In this document: positions 1 to 5,811 of the stretch, piece after piece
Layout: every line of letters starts with the position of its first letter
How positions within the stretch are numbered: the stretch's first letter is position 1
NCBI GenBank assembly: GCA_947631755.1
Contig: CANRMO010000026.1
Span: 1-17,165, forward strand
Direction: 5' to 3'
Source: an uncultured Lachnospiraceae bacterium
GTDB taxonomy: Bacteria > Bacillota > Clostridia > Lachnospirales > Lachnospiraceae
DNA length: 17,165 nt
Notes under the pieces: generated by a model
What the model saw: only the letters and a program-made list of their open reading frames with translations
Databases searched by the model: none
Told to the model about the DNA's origin: nothing
Translations under genes and position numbers: made by a program

Positions 1-719
1 TTGAGGGCATCTGTCGTCTTCCCCTTTGACCGCGCTTCCAGCATTTTCCCCACTGTGATCAGCGCAAGGATCATGGCCGCAGACTCAAAATAAAACTCGT
101 GCATATACACCATAACACGGTCCATATCCATGTGCATCTGGGCATCCGTCATGGCAAACAGAGCGTATGTGCTGTAGGCAAATGCCGCGCTGGCCCCAAG
201 CGCCACCAGCGTATCCATATTCGGCGCCCGGTGCCAGAGACTTTTAAAACCGCTAATAAAAAAGCGCTGGTTGATCACCATGACCGCCACAGTGAGAAGT
301 AACTGCAAAAGTCCCATAGCGACATGGTTCCCCTCAAAAAAGCCAGGAACCGGCCAGTTCCACATCATATGGCCCATAGAGAAATACATAAGTATCACAA
401 GAAACACGAGCGAGTAAATAAGCCTCCTCTTCAGGACCGGCGTCTCCCGGTCTCTCAGCGCCTCTTCTCCCGCGGCCATACCGGCGGGACTCTCTCCTGC
501 AGCCGCGCTCTCCACGGCCTTTCCTTTCTCCGCTGCGCCATAACCGGCATCCTCCACCGCCTTTATGATTTCCGATGGCTCTGCCGTGCCCTCCACTCCC
601 ATGGAATTGGTCAGCAGGCTCACTGAACAGGATACCACGCCCGGCACCTTACCTACCGCCTTTTCCACCCGGGCACTGCAAGCCGCGCAGCTCATGCCCG
701 TCACCGTATACTGTCTCAT
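1..719 (-). CDS. copA: Copper-translocating P-type ATPase, N-terminal part (cut by window edge)
   Basis: This is the first 239 residues of a P1B-type ATPase that exports copper across the cytoplasmic membrane; the gene runs off the left end. Residues 1-70 form a heavy-metal-associated domain with the metal-binding motif GMSCAAC (residues 8-14). After a short Ala/Gly/Glu-rich linker come membrane segments at about 99-117, 132-150, 168-190 and 209-225, including the characteristic stretches NMDTLVALGASAAFAYS and FYFESAAMILALITVGK. The phosphorylation, CPx and ATP-binding domains lie outside the window. ATG at 719 follows a GGAGGGG ribosome binding site. It begins 13 bases after the csoR stop codon, so both genes are surely one copper-induced operon. 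Metal choice (copper or silver rather than zinc) rests on the HMA and membrane motifs plus the CsoR neighbour. Confidence 0.93.
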   Translation of the reverse strand, partial: MRQYTVTGMSCAACSARVEKAVGKVPGVVSCSVSLLTNSMGVEGTAEPSEIIKAVEDAGYGAAEKGKAVESAAAGESPAGMAAGEEALRDRETPVLKRRLIYSLVFLVILMYFSMGHMMWNWPVPGFFEGNHVAMGLLQLLLTVAVMVINQRFFISGFKSLWHRAPNMDTLVALGASAAFAYSTYALFAMTDAQMHMDMDRVMVYMHEFYFESAAMILALITVGKMLEARSKGKTTDAL

Positions 720-732
720 ATCTGCCCCTCCA

Positions 733-1038
733 TTATCTCATCATCTTTTTCAATGTATCCACAAGTTCTTCTACCGTCTCTTCCTTTCCCTCTTTAATAT
801 CCCTTGTCACGCAGGTTTTTATGTGGTCCTCCAGAAGAATCCTGCTAAAACTGTTCAGCGCAGCGCTGACTGCCGCCACCTGAATGAGAATATCCGGACA
901 GTACGCATTATTTTCCACCATTTTGCGTATCCCGCGAACCTGTCCCTCCACCCGGTTGAGGCGGTTGATCATACTTTTATATTCTTTCTCCGTGCGCACT
1001 TTTGTCTTGTGACACCCACATTCCTTTTGTTCTTCCAT
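733..1038 (-). CDS. csoR: CsoR-family copper-sensing transcriptional repressor
   Basis: A 101-residue all-helical repressor that leaves DNA when it binds Cu(I). The family helix pattern INRLNRVEGQVRGI is at residues 24-37. The Cu(I) ligands are Cys47, His72 and Cys76; the 25- and 4-residue spacings equal those of the known CsoR Cys-His-Cys site, so this is a copper rather than a nickel or formaldehyde sensor. The Cys/His-rich N-terminus (CGCHK, residues 7-11) is also usual in Firmicute members. An in-frame ATG exists at 1113, but it lies at the promoter. The ATG at 1038 has an AGGAGG box 6-7 bases upstream and gives the standard family length. It is the first gene of an operon with the copper ATPase and likely represses its own promoter through the palindrome at 1088-1108. 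Confidence 0.95.
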   Translation of the reverse strand: MEEQKECGCHKTKVRTEKEYKSMINRLNRVEGQVRGIRKMVENNAYCPDILIQVAAVSAALNSFSRILLEDHIKTCVTRDIKEGKEETVEELVDTLKKMMR

Positions 1039-1084
1039 AACAAAACCTCCTCTCTGTCTCCCTTTATCCGTTCCGGTTATCTCT

Positions 1085-1113
1085 ATTATATACCCATTAG
1101 GGGTATATTGCAA
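1085..1113 (-). promoter_or_regulatory. csoR-copA promoter with embedded CsoR operator
   Basis: Read on the minus strand: -35 TTGCAA (1113-1108), a 17-base spacer, then a perfect -10 TATAAT (1090-1085). The spacer contains an inverted repeat with 8-base perfect arms ATATACCC / GGGTATAT (1088-1095 and 1101-1108) around a 5-base centre. The C-run/G-run palindrome fits the operator type used by CsoR repressors, and its position would block RNA polymerase binding directly. Promoter and palindrome are seen in the sequence; binding by CsoR is inferred. Confidence 0.88.
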
Positions 1114-1130
1114 GCATATTTTAAATAAAA

Positions 1131-1165
1131 AGAGCGACCCCTTGATTTCGGCAAAAGCTCGCTCT
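1131..1165 (-). terminator. Rho-independent terminator of the secreted-protein gene
   Basis: On the minus strand, AGAGCGA (1165-1159) pairs with TCGCTCT (1137-1131), and the stem is followed at once by TTTTTATTT. It lies about 30 bases after the stop codon at 1197 and separates that gene from the copper operon promoter. Confidence 0.8.
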
Positions 1166-1196
1166 GATCTATCCCATATATTTTCTTGTATTATTC

Positions 1197-1697
1197 CTAG
1201 AGTTTCTTTTTGAGGACTTTCTCACCCTTTCCATTTTTCTCTTTCTGGTCAGACATGGCAATATACCAGACATATTTCCCCTTTCTCCCATAGACAGCAT
1301 TCGTCAAAACACCCTGCTCCTCGAGAGTATAATTTTTTAAATTATTGCTGTCGCAATTTTTTTCTACATATTTTTTTACTGCGGTAAACAGACTTTTTGC
1401 CCCGGCCGCCTTTTTCGCCTCAATGATGCAGATACTATATACCTCCTTTTTGTCGTGGGAGTACTGCATTTTTTTCACCTTGCTCTTCTCCCGGAAAGAC
1501 AGCGCGCCAAAATCTGACGCTTTCTTGGAAGTATACTTTAATTTCCCGGATCCGCCAGTCTTTTTCACAACCGCACTGCACAGGGACTTGCAGCTCTTCT
1601 TCCCCCCTTTTGCCACCGCCGTGTTCTGTGGCAGGAATCCCATCAGTGCAACTGCCACGATCAAAAAAAAGGAAACAACCCTCCATCGATATCTCAT
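1197..1697 (-). CDS. Secreted hypothetical protein, possibly DUF4358-like
   Basis: A 166-residue protein of unknown role. Residues 1-29 form a clear signal peptide: basic start MRYRWR, hydrophobic core to about 22, and an AVA cleavage site before Lys30. There is no lipobox cysteine at the cleavage point, so it is probably released or loosely wall-bound. The mature part is very basic (many Lys) with four cysteines. Its second half, with an EVYSICIIEAK strand, an amphipathic helix and then GRKGKYVWYIAMSD, resembles the small Clostridia exported proteins grouped as DUF4358; this is a pattern impression only. ATG at 1697 follows a weak GAGGT box. It has its own terminator and appears monocistronic. 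Confidence 0.75.
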   Translation of the reverse strand: MRYRWRVVSFFLIVAVALMGFLPQNTAVAKGGKKSCKSLCSAVVKKTGGSGKLKYTSKKASDFGALSFREKSKVKKMQYSHDKKEVYSICIIEAKKAAGAKSLFTAVKKYVEKNCDSNNLKNYTLEEQGVLTNAVYGRKGKYVWYIAMSDQKEKNGKGEKVLKKKL

Positions 1698-1723
1698 GTT
1701 CTCTACCTCTCTTTCTTTATCCG

Positions 1724-1737
1724 CGATAAATTTATCG
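1724..1737. repeat. 14-base perfect palindrome upstream of the secreted-protein gene
   Basis: CGATAAATTTATCG is fully self-complementary and lies 27 bases before the ATG at 1697. It could be an operator half-site pair or an RNA hairpin in the leader, but it may also be chance in AT-rich DNA. No binding protein can be named. Confidence 0.35.
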
Positions 1738-1747
1738 ATCTGATAAT

Positions 1748-1778
1748 AAATCCCCAGCGCGGCAAGCTCTGGGGATTT
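1748..1778 (-). terminator. Strong hairpin between the two small genes (terminator or attenuator)
   Basis: Ten-base perfect arms AAATCCCCAG / CTGGGGATTT (1748-1757 and 1769-1778) enclose an 11-base loop. On the minus strand the stem is followed by the T-rich ATTATC, so it could end transcripts from the membrane-protein gene that stops at 1888. On the plus strand it is followed by CCGTTTTT, but no plus gene needs it. If the secreted-protein gene is transcribed from the weak promoter near 1814-1842, this hairpin lies in its leader and could act as an attenuator. Confidence 0.6.
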
Positions 1779-1813
1779 CCGTTTTTCATAATCTCCCCCG
1801 ACTTTTAAAGCTA

Positions 1814-1842
1814 ATTATATGATATACCATATGGGGTGAAAA
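1814..1842 (-). promoter_or_regulatory. Weak candidate promoter for the secreted-protein gene
   Basis: Minus-strand TATAAT (1819-1814) is a perfect -10. Seventeen bases upstream only TTTTCA (1842-1837) is available as a -35, so the match is partial. The spacer holds ACCCCATATGGTAT, a rough palindrome somewhat like the CsoR site. No better promoter was found between 1697 and 1888. Confidence 0.35.
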
Positions 1843-1887
1843 ATCAACTATCTTTTTCCATCCTCCATCCCGGATAACCAGGAAATT

Positions 1888-2559
1888 TCATGCCCCTTTC
1901 ATCATCTCTTTCCGGTAGGGATTGTCCTCCCCCGCGTCAAACCCACTAAGCAAATATTTCTCCGGGACATGATCCCGGATATCCAGATCCAGGAAATAAT
2001 TGCAGAAAATGATTTCCACATAAGTGATCGTCCTCTCATCCCCACCAGGTGTCATGGCGTAGACAAATCCCTGATAGGCATCCGAATCCATGGCCAGCAG
2101 CTCATATCCCTCCGGTTCTCCTGTCACACCATAGTACCCGGCGTAATTCTCCATTCCTTTCTCTCCTAGACGGGCGAGCTCCTCCTTATAGTCCTCCTCC
2201 GTGTACTCCACCGTGAGATAGGAAACATACTGGGCGTCCCACGGATTATAATAGACAAACTTAAACTCATTTACATCCATATTCTCCGTGATCCTCTCTG
2301 GAAAAATTGTCTCGTCCATACCCCATTTCTCACCAAACTCTGCCACCGAATCCGGCCCGATATATTTCCGGTAATTTTCAGTGTCCATGTAGACCTTGAC
2401 TTTTGAGTGCAGGCCGTCAAATCTCAGGGCCATCATCAGTCCGGCACACACAATGCCGCCCACAAACAGAGCCGCCAGGATCCCAGCCACACAGAAGATC
2501 TTCCAATTCTTCTTTCCCTTTTTTAAAGATTGCACCTGCTGCTTCTCATTGTTCCCCAC
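1888..2559 (-). CDS. Single-pass membrane protein of unknown function
   Basis: With a GTG start at 2559 the protein has 223 residues. A short basic, Gln/Lys-rich cytoplasmic head (1-20) is followed by one membrane helix (about 20-45) and an acidic, Tyr-rich extracytoplasmic domain of about 175 residues. I do not recognise the family. An ATG at 2592 and a longer in-frame extension to 2781 exist, but they lie inside the repeat-bearing spacer and encode Arg/Cys-rich non-protein-like sequence. The GTG has an AGGGGG box six bases upstream, which decides the start. No clear promoter was found in the 224 bases upstream, so it may rely on read-through from the HD-GYP gene or on a promoter in the repeat. 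Confidence 0.7.
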   Translation of the reverse strand: MGNNEKQQVQSLKKGKKNWKIFCVAGILAALFVGGIVCAGLMMALRFDGLHSKVKVYMDTENYRKYIGPDSVAEFGEKWGMDETIFPERITENMDVNEFKFVYYNPWDAQYVSYLTVEYTEEDYKEELARLGEKGMENYAGYYGVTGEPEGYELLAMDSDAYQGFVYAMTPGGDERTITYVEIIFCNYFLDLDIRDHVPEKYLLSGFDAGEDNPYRKEMMKGA

Positions 2560-2583
2560 CTTTTTCCCCCTTTCAGGCTGTCT

Positions 2584-2728
2584 CACAGACATATCCCACT
2601 TTGCCTTCGCGTAAACCACGAGCGTCACGCTTCGCGAGACTGCTCGGTGTTCGCATAGCCAACGTAGTTGGCATTGGCGCTCGGATCGTCTTGTGCAAGC
2701 ACAGACATATCCTCGCTTTGCCTTCGCG
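2584..2728. repeat. Repeat-flanked, hairpin-rich intergenic element
   Basis: A near-identical motif occurs twice in direct orientation, at 2584-2611 and 2700-2728: CACAGACATATCC, 2-3 variable bases, then CTTTGCCTTCGCG. The 88 bases between are GC-rich compared with nearby spacers and contain the hairpin GCCAAC-GTA-GTTGGC (2658-2672), plus GCTCGG twice (2642-2647 and 2679-2684). Both arms and hairpin are seen directly. That it is a dispersed genomic repeat of the REP/MITE kind is an inference from this structure and from its place in a spacer. It is not protein coding in any convincing way. Confidence 0.6.
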
Positions 2729-2735
2729 CAAATAG

Positions 2736-2767
2736 AAAAGAGCGCACATGAAAACGCACACTCTTTT
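2736..2767 (-). terminator. Terminator after the HD-GYP regulator gene
   Basis: On the minus strand AAAAGAG (2767-2761 region, complement of CTCTTTT) pairs with CTCTTTT (complement of 2736-2742), with further G-U-rich pairing inside, and runs into TCTATTT. It begins 17 bases after the HD-GYP stop codon at 2784. The uridine tract is partly made of the stem, so termination may be incomplete. Confidence 0.6.
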
Positions 2768-2783
2768 CGAGAAAAGAACAAAA

Positions 2784-3866
2784 CTATGAGAAATTAAACA
2801 TCTTAATCACTTCGACAATATTGAAAAAATCCTCTTTTGCGAGAGAGAAACACTCAAGCACATCCGGCGAAAACTGCCCGCACTCCCCATTCAGGATCAT
2901 TTCGTAGGCAATGGAATTGCTGTAGGCACTCTTGTAAACCCTCTCACTGACCAGCGCGTCATACACATCGACGATGGAAACAATCTGGGCACTGATCGGA
3001 ATATCATTTCCCACGAGATGATCTGGGTAGCCGTTTCCGTCCCATCTCTCATGGTGATGGCGGATGATATCATAGCAGTATTTATAAAACTCACCCGAGC
3101 AATTCTTCTCAAATGGTTTCAGAATATCACATCCGACCGTGGTATGTGTCTTCATGATCTCAAACTCTTCATCCGTCAATCTCCCCGGCTTGAGAAGAAT
3201 ATCATCCCGTATGCTGATCTTCCCGATATCGTGCAGAGCTGAGGCTCTTGCAATCTCACTCGCCTGCTCAGGCGTAATCCCATAATCAGGAAAATACTTC
3301 ACAAAATATTTCAACAAAATCCGCGTCAGATATTTGATCCGGCGGATATGATCACCGGTCTCTGCACTTCGGAACTCAACGACAGAACCGAGTGTCTCAA
3401 TCATAAACTCGTTGTTCTCGCGCAGTTTTTTCTCCTGCTCAAGAATCCTCTCCTCCTGCTCTTTCAGCCGTCTCGCCATATTGTGCCTTGACTGGTACAT
3501 CTCAATGATATTGGCGGCGCGCTTCTTCACGATATTGGAGTAAAACGGTTTATGTATCACATCGGCAACGCCATAGGAATAAGCCCGGTTCTCACTGTCC
3601 TTGACGGACTCGCTTGTAATCAGGATCACCGGTATAGCATCCAGCAGATCCTGCTCTTTCATGTAATCCAGAACGCCGAACCCATCCAGGACCGGCATCA
3701 GGATATCAAGAAAAATTAAACTGATATTGTCATTGTCCTCAATCTGCCGGATAGCTTTCTCTCCATCCGGCGCCTCAAGAATATCGTATTCATCTTCAAA
3801 TGCCATGCGGAGTATCGTCCTGTTTACCTCTGCGTCGTCAACTATTAATATCTGTTCCTTATTCAT
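2784..3866 (-). CDS. Response regulator with intact HD-GYP domain (c-di-GMP phosphodiesterase)
   Basis: A 360-residue cytoplasmic two-domain regulator. The N-terminal receiver (1-120) has the acidic pair Asp10/Asp11, phosphoacceptor Asp54 in FLDILMP, Thr84 and Lys107. A charged coiled-coil linker (125-155) leads to an HD-GYP domain (160-360). Its signature residues are all present: GDH (171-173), the catalytic pair HDIGK (212-216), His241, HHERWDGNGYP (271-281) and Asp300 in VDVYDAL. HD-GYP domains hydrolyse the second messenger c-di-GMP; phosphorylation of the receiver presumably controls this. The ATG at 3866 is chosen over the upstream ATG at 3905 because AAAGGAG sits about seven bases before it. 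It has its own promoter overlapping the end of the receptor gene upstream. Its kinase could be CheA or the nearby PAS kinase via the free Hpt; this is inferred. Confidence 0.93.
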   Translation of the reverse strand: MNKEQILIVDDAEVNRTILRMAFEDEYDILEAPDGEKAIRQIEDNDNISLIFLDILMPVLDGFGVLDYMKEQDLLDAIPVILITSESVKDSENRAYSYGVADVIHKPFYSNIVKKRAANIIEMYQSRHNMARRLKEQEERILEQEKKLRENNEFMIETLGSVVEFRSAETGDHIRRIKYLTRILLKYFVKYFPDYGITPEQASEIARASALHDIGKISIRDDILLKPGRLTDEEFEIMKTHTTVGCDILKPFEKNCSGEFYKYCYDIIRHHHERWDGNGYPDHLVGNDIPISAQIVSIVDVYDALVSERVYKSAYSNSIAYEMILNGECGQFSPDVLECFSLAKEDFFNIVEVIKMFNFS

Positions 3867-3914
3867 ACCTTCTCCTTTTATTCTTGAAATCGCTAGCAAA
3901 AACAAACCATTTTA

Positions 3915-3943
3915 AGTGTACTAAATTTCAACAAAAAAGTCAA
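3915..3943 (-). promoter_or_regulatory. Sigma-A promoter of the HD-GYP regulator
   Basis: Minus strand TTGACT (3943-3938), 17-base spacer, TACACT (3920-3915). The -35 box shares its bases with the TGA stop of the receptor gene (3942-3940). A poor hairpin (CCGTT/AACGG, 3947-3970) followed by a T-run precedes it, so read-through from the receptor gene is also likely. Confidence 0.75.
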
Positions 3944-5628
3944 TATCCGTTCACACTCAACTTGTAACGGCGGACGGCAGCTTTCAATTCGCCCGCCAGA
4001 TTGTCCAGTTCGGCACTTGCCGCCGCACACTGCTGCGAAGTGGCGGAATTGGTCTGTACCACATCGGAAATCTGCGTAATCCCCCGGTTGACCTGGGCAA
4101 CTGATTCCGACTGGGCGGCCGAAGCCTCCGCAATCTCACGCATCAGCGACACCATATTCTGAATTGATACAAGTATCGTATCCAGGGATTCTGCCGTTTC
4201 TTCAGCCAGTTTGAAACCCACTGCGGCTTTTTTGATTGAATCCTCTATTATCACCGCGGAATCCCGCGCCGCCTCTGTTGACTTTCCGGCCAGATTCCTG
4301 ATCTCATCTGCAACCACCGCAAATCCTTTTCCATGCACACCTGCGCGGGACGCCTCCACCGAGGCATTCAGCGAAATGATATTCGTCTGGGATGCAATAT
4401 CATCAATCAATTTCATGACATTGGAAATATTTTTCGCAGAATCATTGATGTCCTGGATGGCGCTAATCATATGTTTCATCTGGTCGTTGCTGCGAACCGT
4501 TTCCTCTCCCGTTTCTCTCACAAGTTCATTGGCACGTTCTGCAGTCCGGGCATTCACCTCTGCACTCTCCGCAATTCCTCCGATGGAGGACATGATTTCT
4601 TCCACCGCGCTCGCCTGCTCCGTCGTGCCGTTTGCCAGCGAATTGCTCGCCGTCGCAATTTCCCGGACTCCTGCCACCATCCGGTCTGAGACCTGATTGA
4701 TCGTCTTCAGGTTCATATTGTTGTCGCGGATCATATTTTGAATCGCATGCCCCATGACGTCCTGGTCACTGAGCGGGCGATAGGAAACCGTCAAATCACC
4801 GTCCGCCATTCTCCCGGCCACATTTGCCTGCTGGCGGATGCTCCCCATCAGCAACTGGAACGAATCGATCAAATCGCCAAATTCATCGTCATACTCCTTG
4901 TGGATTTCCTGATTGATATTCCCTCTCGACAATTCTTCTGCCGCCGTCGTAAGCCTGGCAAGCGGATTCAAAAACTTCTTCCGGGATACTTTCACCGCCA
5001 CAAACATGCAAATGATGTATATCAGAGCCGCAATGATAATGATGAACAGGATTCTTGTCAATATGTAATGAAATACCTGATTGTTGGCACGCCCTGCAAA
5101 TACCATTCCCACGATATTTCCCTCTGTGTCATTCACTGGCATATAATATCCATAATATCTCTGCCCGTTGATGACAAGATCGTTCGAAGAGTACTCCTCA
5201 CCCCGTTCCAGCACTGCCTCCGTAATCTCCTGGGACACCTCTGTCCCAAGCAGCCTCTCTCCGTTTTCATCCTGAATCGTCGTCGCTCTCCCTATATTGC
5301 CATAAAGGAAAGTAATTTCAACGTCATTGCTCTCGGCATAGTAATCAAGGGCATCCATATTCTGGGTCACATTATAATCACCCTTATATAAATCATCACC
5401 TACCAGATGAAAGCTCTCCCTGGATACATTATCCATGGAAAGCAGTGCGCCCGTAACCGCACCTTTCAAGCCTGAAATAACCTGACTCTCCATACCTTTT
5501 TCCATCGTCCAGCTGGCGAAAAAGGTAATCATGATGCAGGCAAACAGCAGGGGCAGCGTCGTAATTGTCAAAATACACCGCTTCACACTAAAACGTTTCA
5601 TTTTCTTTTTTTTAATTGAATTATCCAT
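3940..5628 (-). CDS. Methyl-accepting chemotaxis protein with a single Cache-type sensor
   Basis: A 562-residue transmembrane chemoreceptor. A lysine-rich head (5-13) precedes TM1 (about 17-39). An extracellular domain (about 45-185) ends in the pattern NGQRYYGYYMPVND...GMVFAGR, typical of single-Cache sensors that bind small ligands. TM2 (190-214), HAMP (215-265) and the methyl-accepting signalling helices follow. The conserved hairpin tip is at about 409-450 (DDIASQTNIISLN through GKGFAVVADEIRNLA). The protein ends soon after the helices at VNGY, with no docking tail. The ATG at 5628 is preferred to the one at 5634 or further upstream because AGGTAGGA is correctly spaced and longer versions would run into the promoter. 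It stands alone behind its own promoter, next to the chemotaxis operon, and should feed CheA through CheW. The ligand is not known. Confidence 0.93.
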   Translation of the reverse strand: MDNSIKKKKMKRFSVKRCILTITTLPLLFACIMITFFASWTMEKGMESQVISGLKGAVTGALLSMDNVSRESFHLVGDDLYKGDYNVTQNMDALDYYAESNDVEITFLYGNIGRATTIQDENGERLLGTEVSQEITEAVLERGEEYSSNDLVINGQRYYGYYMPVNDTEGNIVGMVFAGRANNQVFHYILTRILFIIIIAALIYIICMFVAVKVSRKKFLNPLARLTTAAEELSRGNINQEIHKEYDDEFGDLIDSFQLLMGSIRQQANVAGRMADGDLTVSYRPLSDQDVMGHAIQNMIRDNNMNLKTINQVSDRMVAGVREIATASNSLANGTTEQASAVEEIMSSIGGIAESAEVNARTAERANELVRETGEETVRSNDQMKHMISAIQDINDSAKNISNVMKLIDDIASQTNIISLNASVEASRAGVHGKGFAVVADEIRNLAGKSTEAARDSAVIIEDSIKKAAVGFKLAEETAESLDTILVSIQNMVSLMREIAEASAAQSESVAQVNRGITQISDVVQTNSATSQQCAAASAELDNLAGELKAAVRRYKLSVNGY

Positions 5629-5668
5629 GTGCATTCCTACCTGTAATGTATTGTATTTGGTAACTAGA

Positions 5669-5697
5669 AGTATAACAATTTTACTTTCCCTTGTCAA
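5669..5697 (-). promoter_or_regulatory. Sigma-A promoter of the Cache receptor gene
   Basis: Minus strand TTGACA (5697-5692), exactly 17 bases, then TATACT (5674-5669); the expected start of transcription is about 35 bases before the ATG at 5628. The match is to the housekeeping consensus, not to a flagellar sigma-D type box. Confidence 0.85.
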
Positions 5698-5736
5698 TAT
5701 TCCAGAAACTATTATGGAATTTGCCTTCATGCAAAT

Positions 5737-5775
5737 AGAGACACAGAGCCTTCAACATTCTGGCCCTGTGTCTCT
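5737..5775 (-). terminator. Terminator of the chemotaxis operon
   Basis: Ten-base perfect arms AGAGACACAG / CTGTGTCTCT (5737-5746 and 5766-5775) with a 19-base loop lie 36 bases after the stop codon of the operon-end receptor. On the minus strand the stem is followed by ATTTGC, a short T-run, so termination may be moderate; the arrangement fits the end of the cheR-to-mcp transcript. Confidence 0.7.
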
Positions 5776-5811
5776 GTTCACATATCACACATTATGCGCA
5801 ATTCTGTGCGA

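Noticed and set aside
1703..1789. 28-codon leader peptide before the secreted-protein gene
   Set aside because: It has an ATG and a G-rich upstream stretch, but the spacing is too short and its codons simply cover the 1748-1778 hairpin.
2560..2781. In-frame extension of the membrane-protein gene up to 2781
   Set aside because: It reads through the repeat element, is rich in Arg and Cys, and has no fitting ribosome binding site. The GTG at 2559 has an AGGGGG box at the right distance.
3931..3970. Terminator after the Cache receptor gene
   Set aside because: The stem is only five bases with a 14-base loop, and the T-run begins eight bases later; too weak to call.
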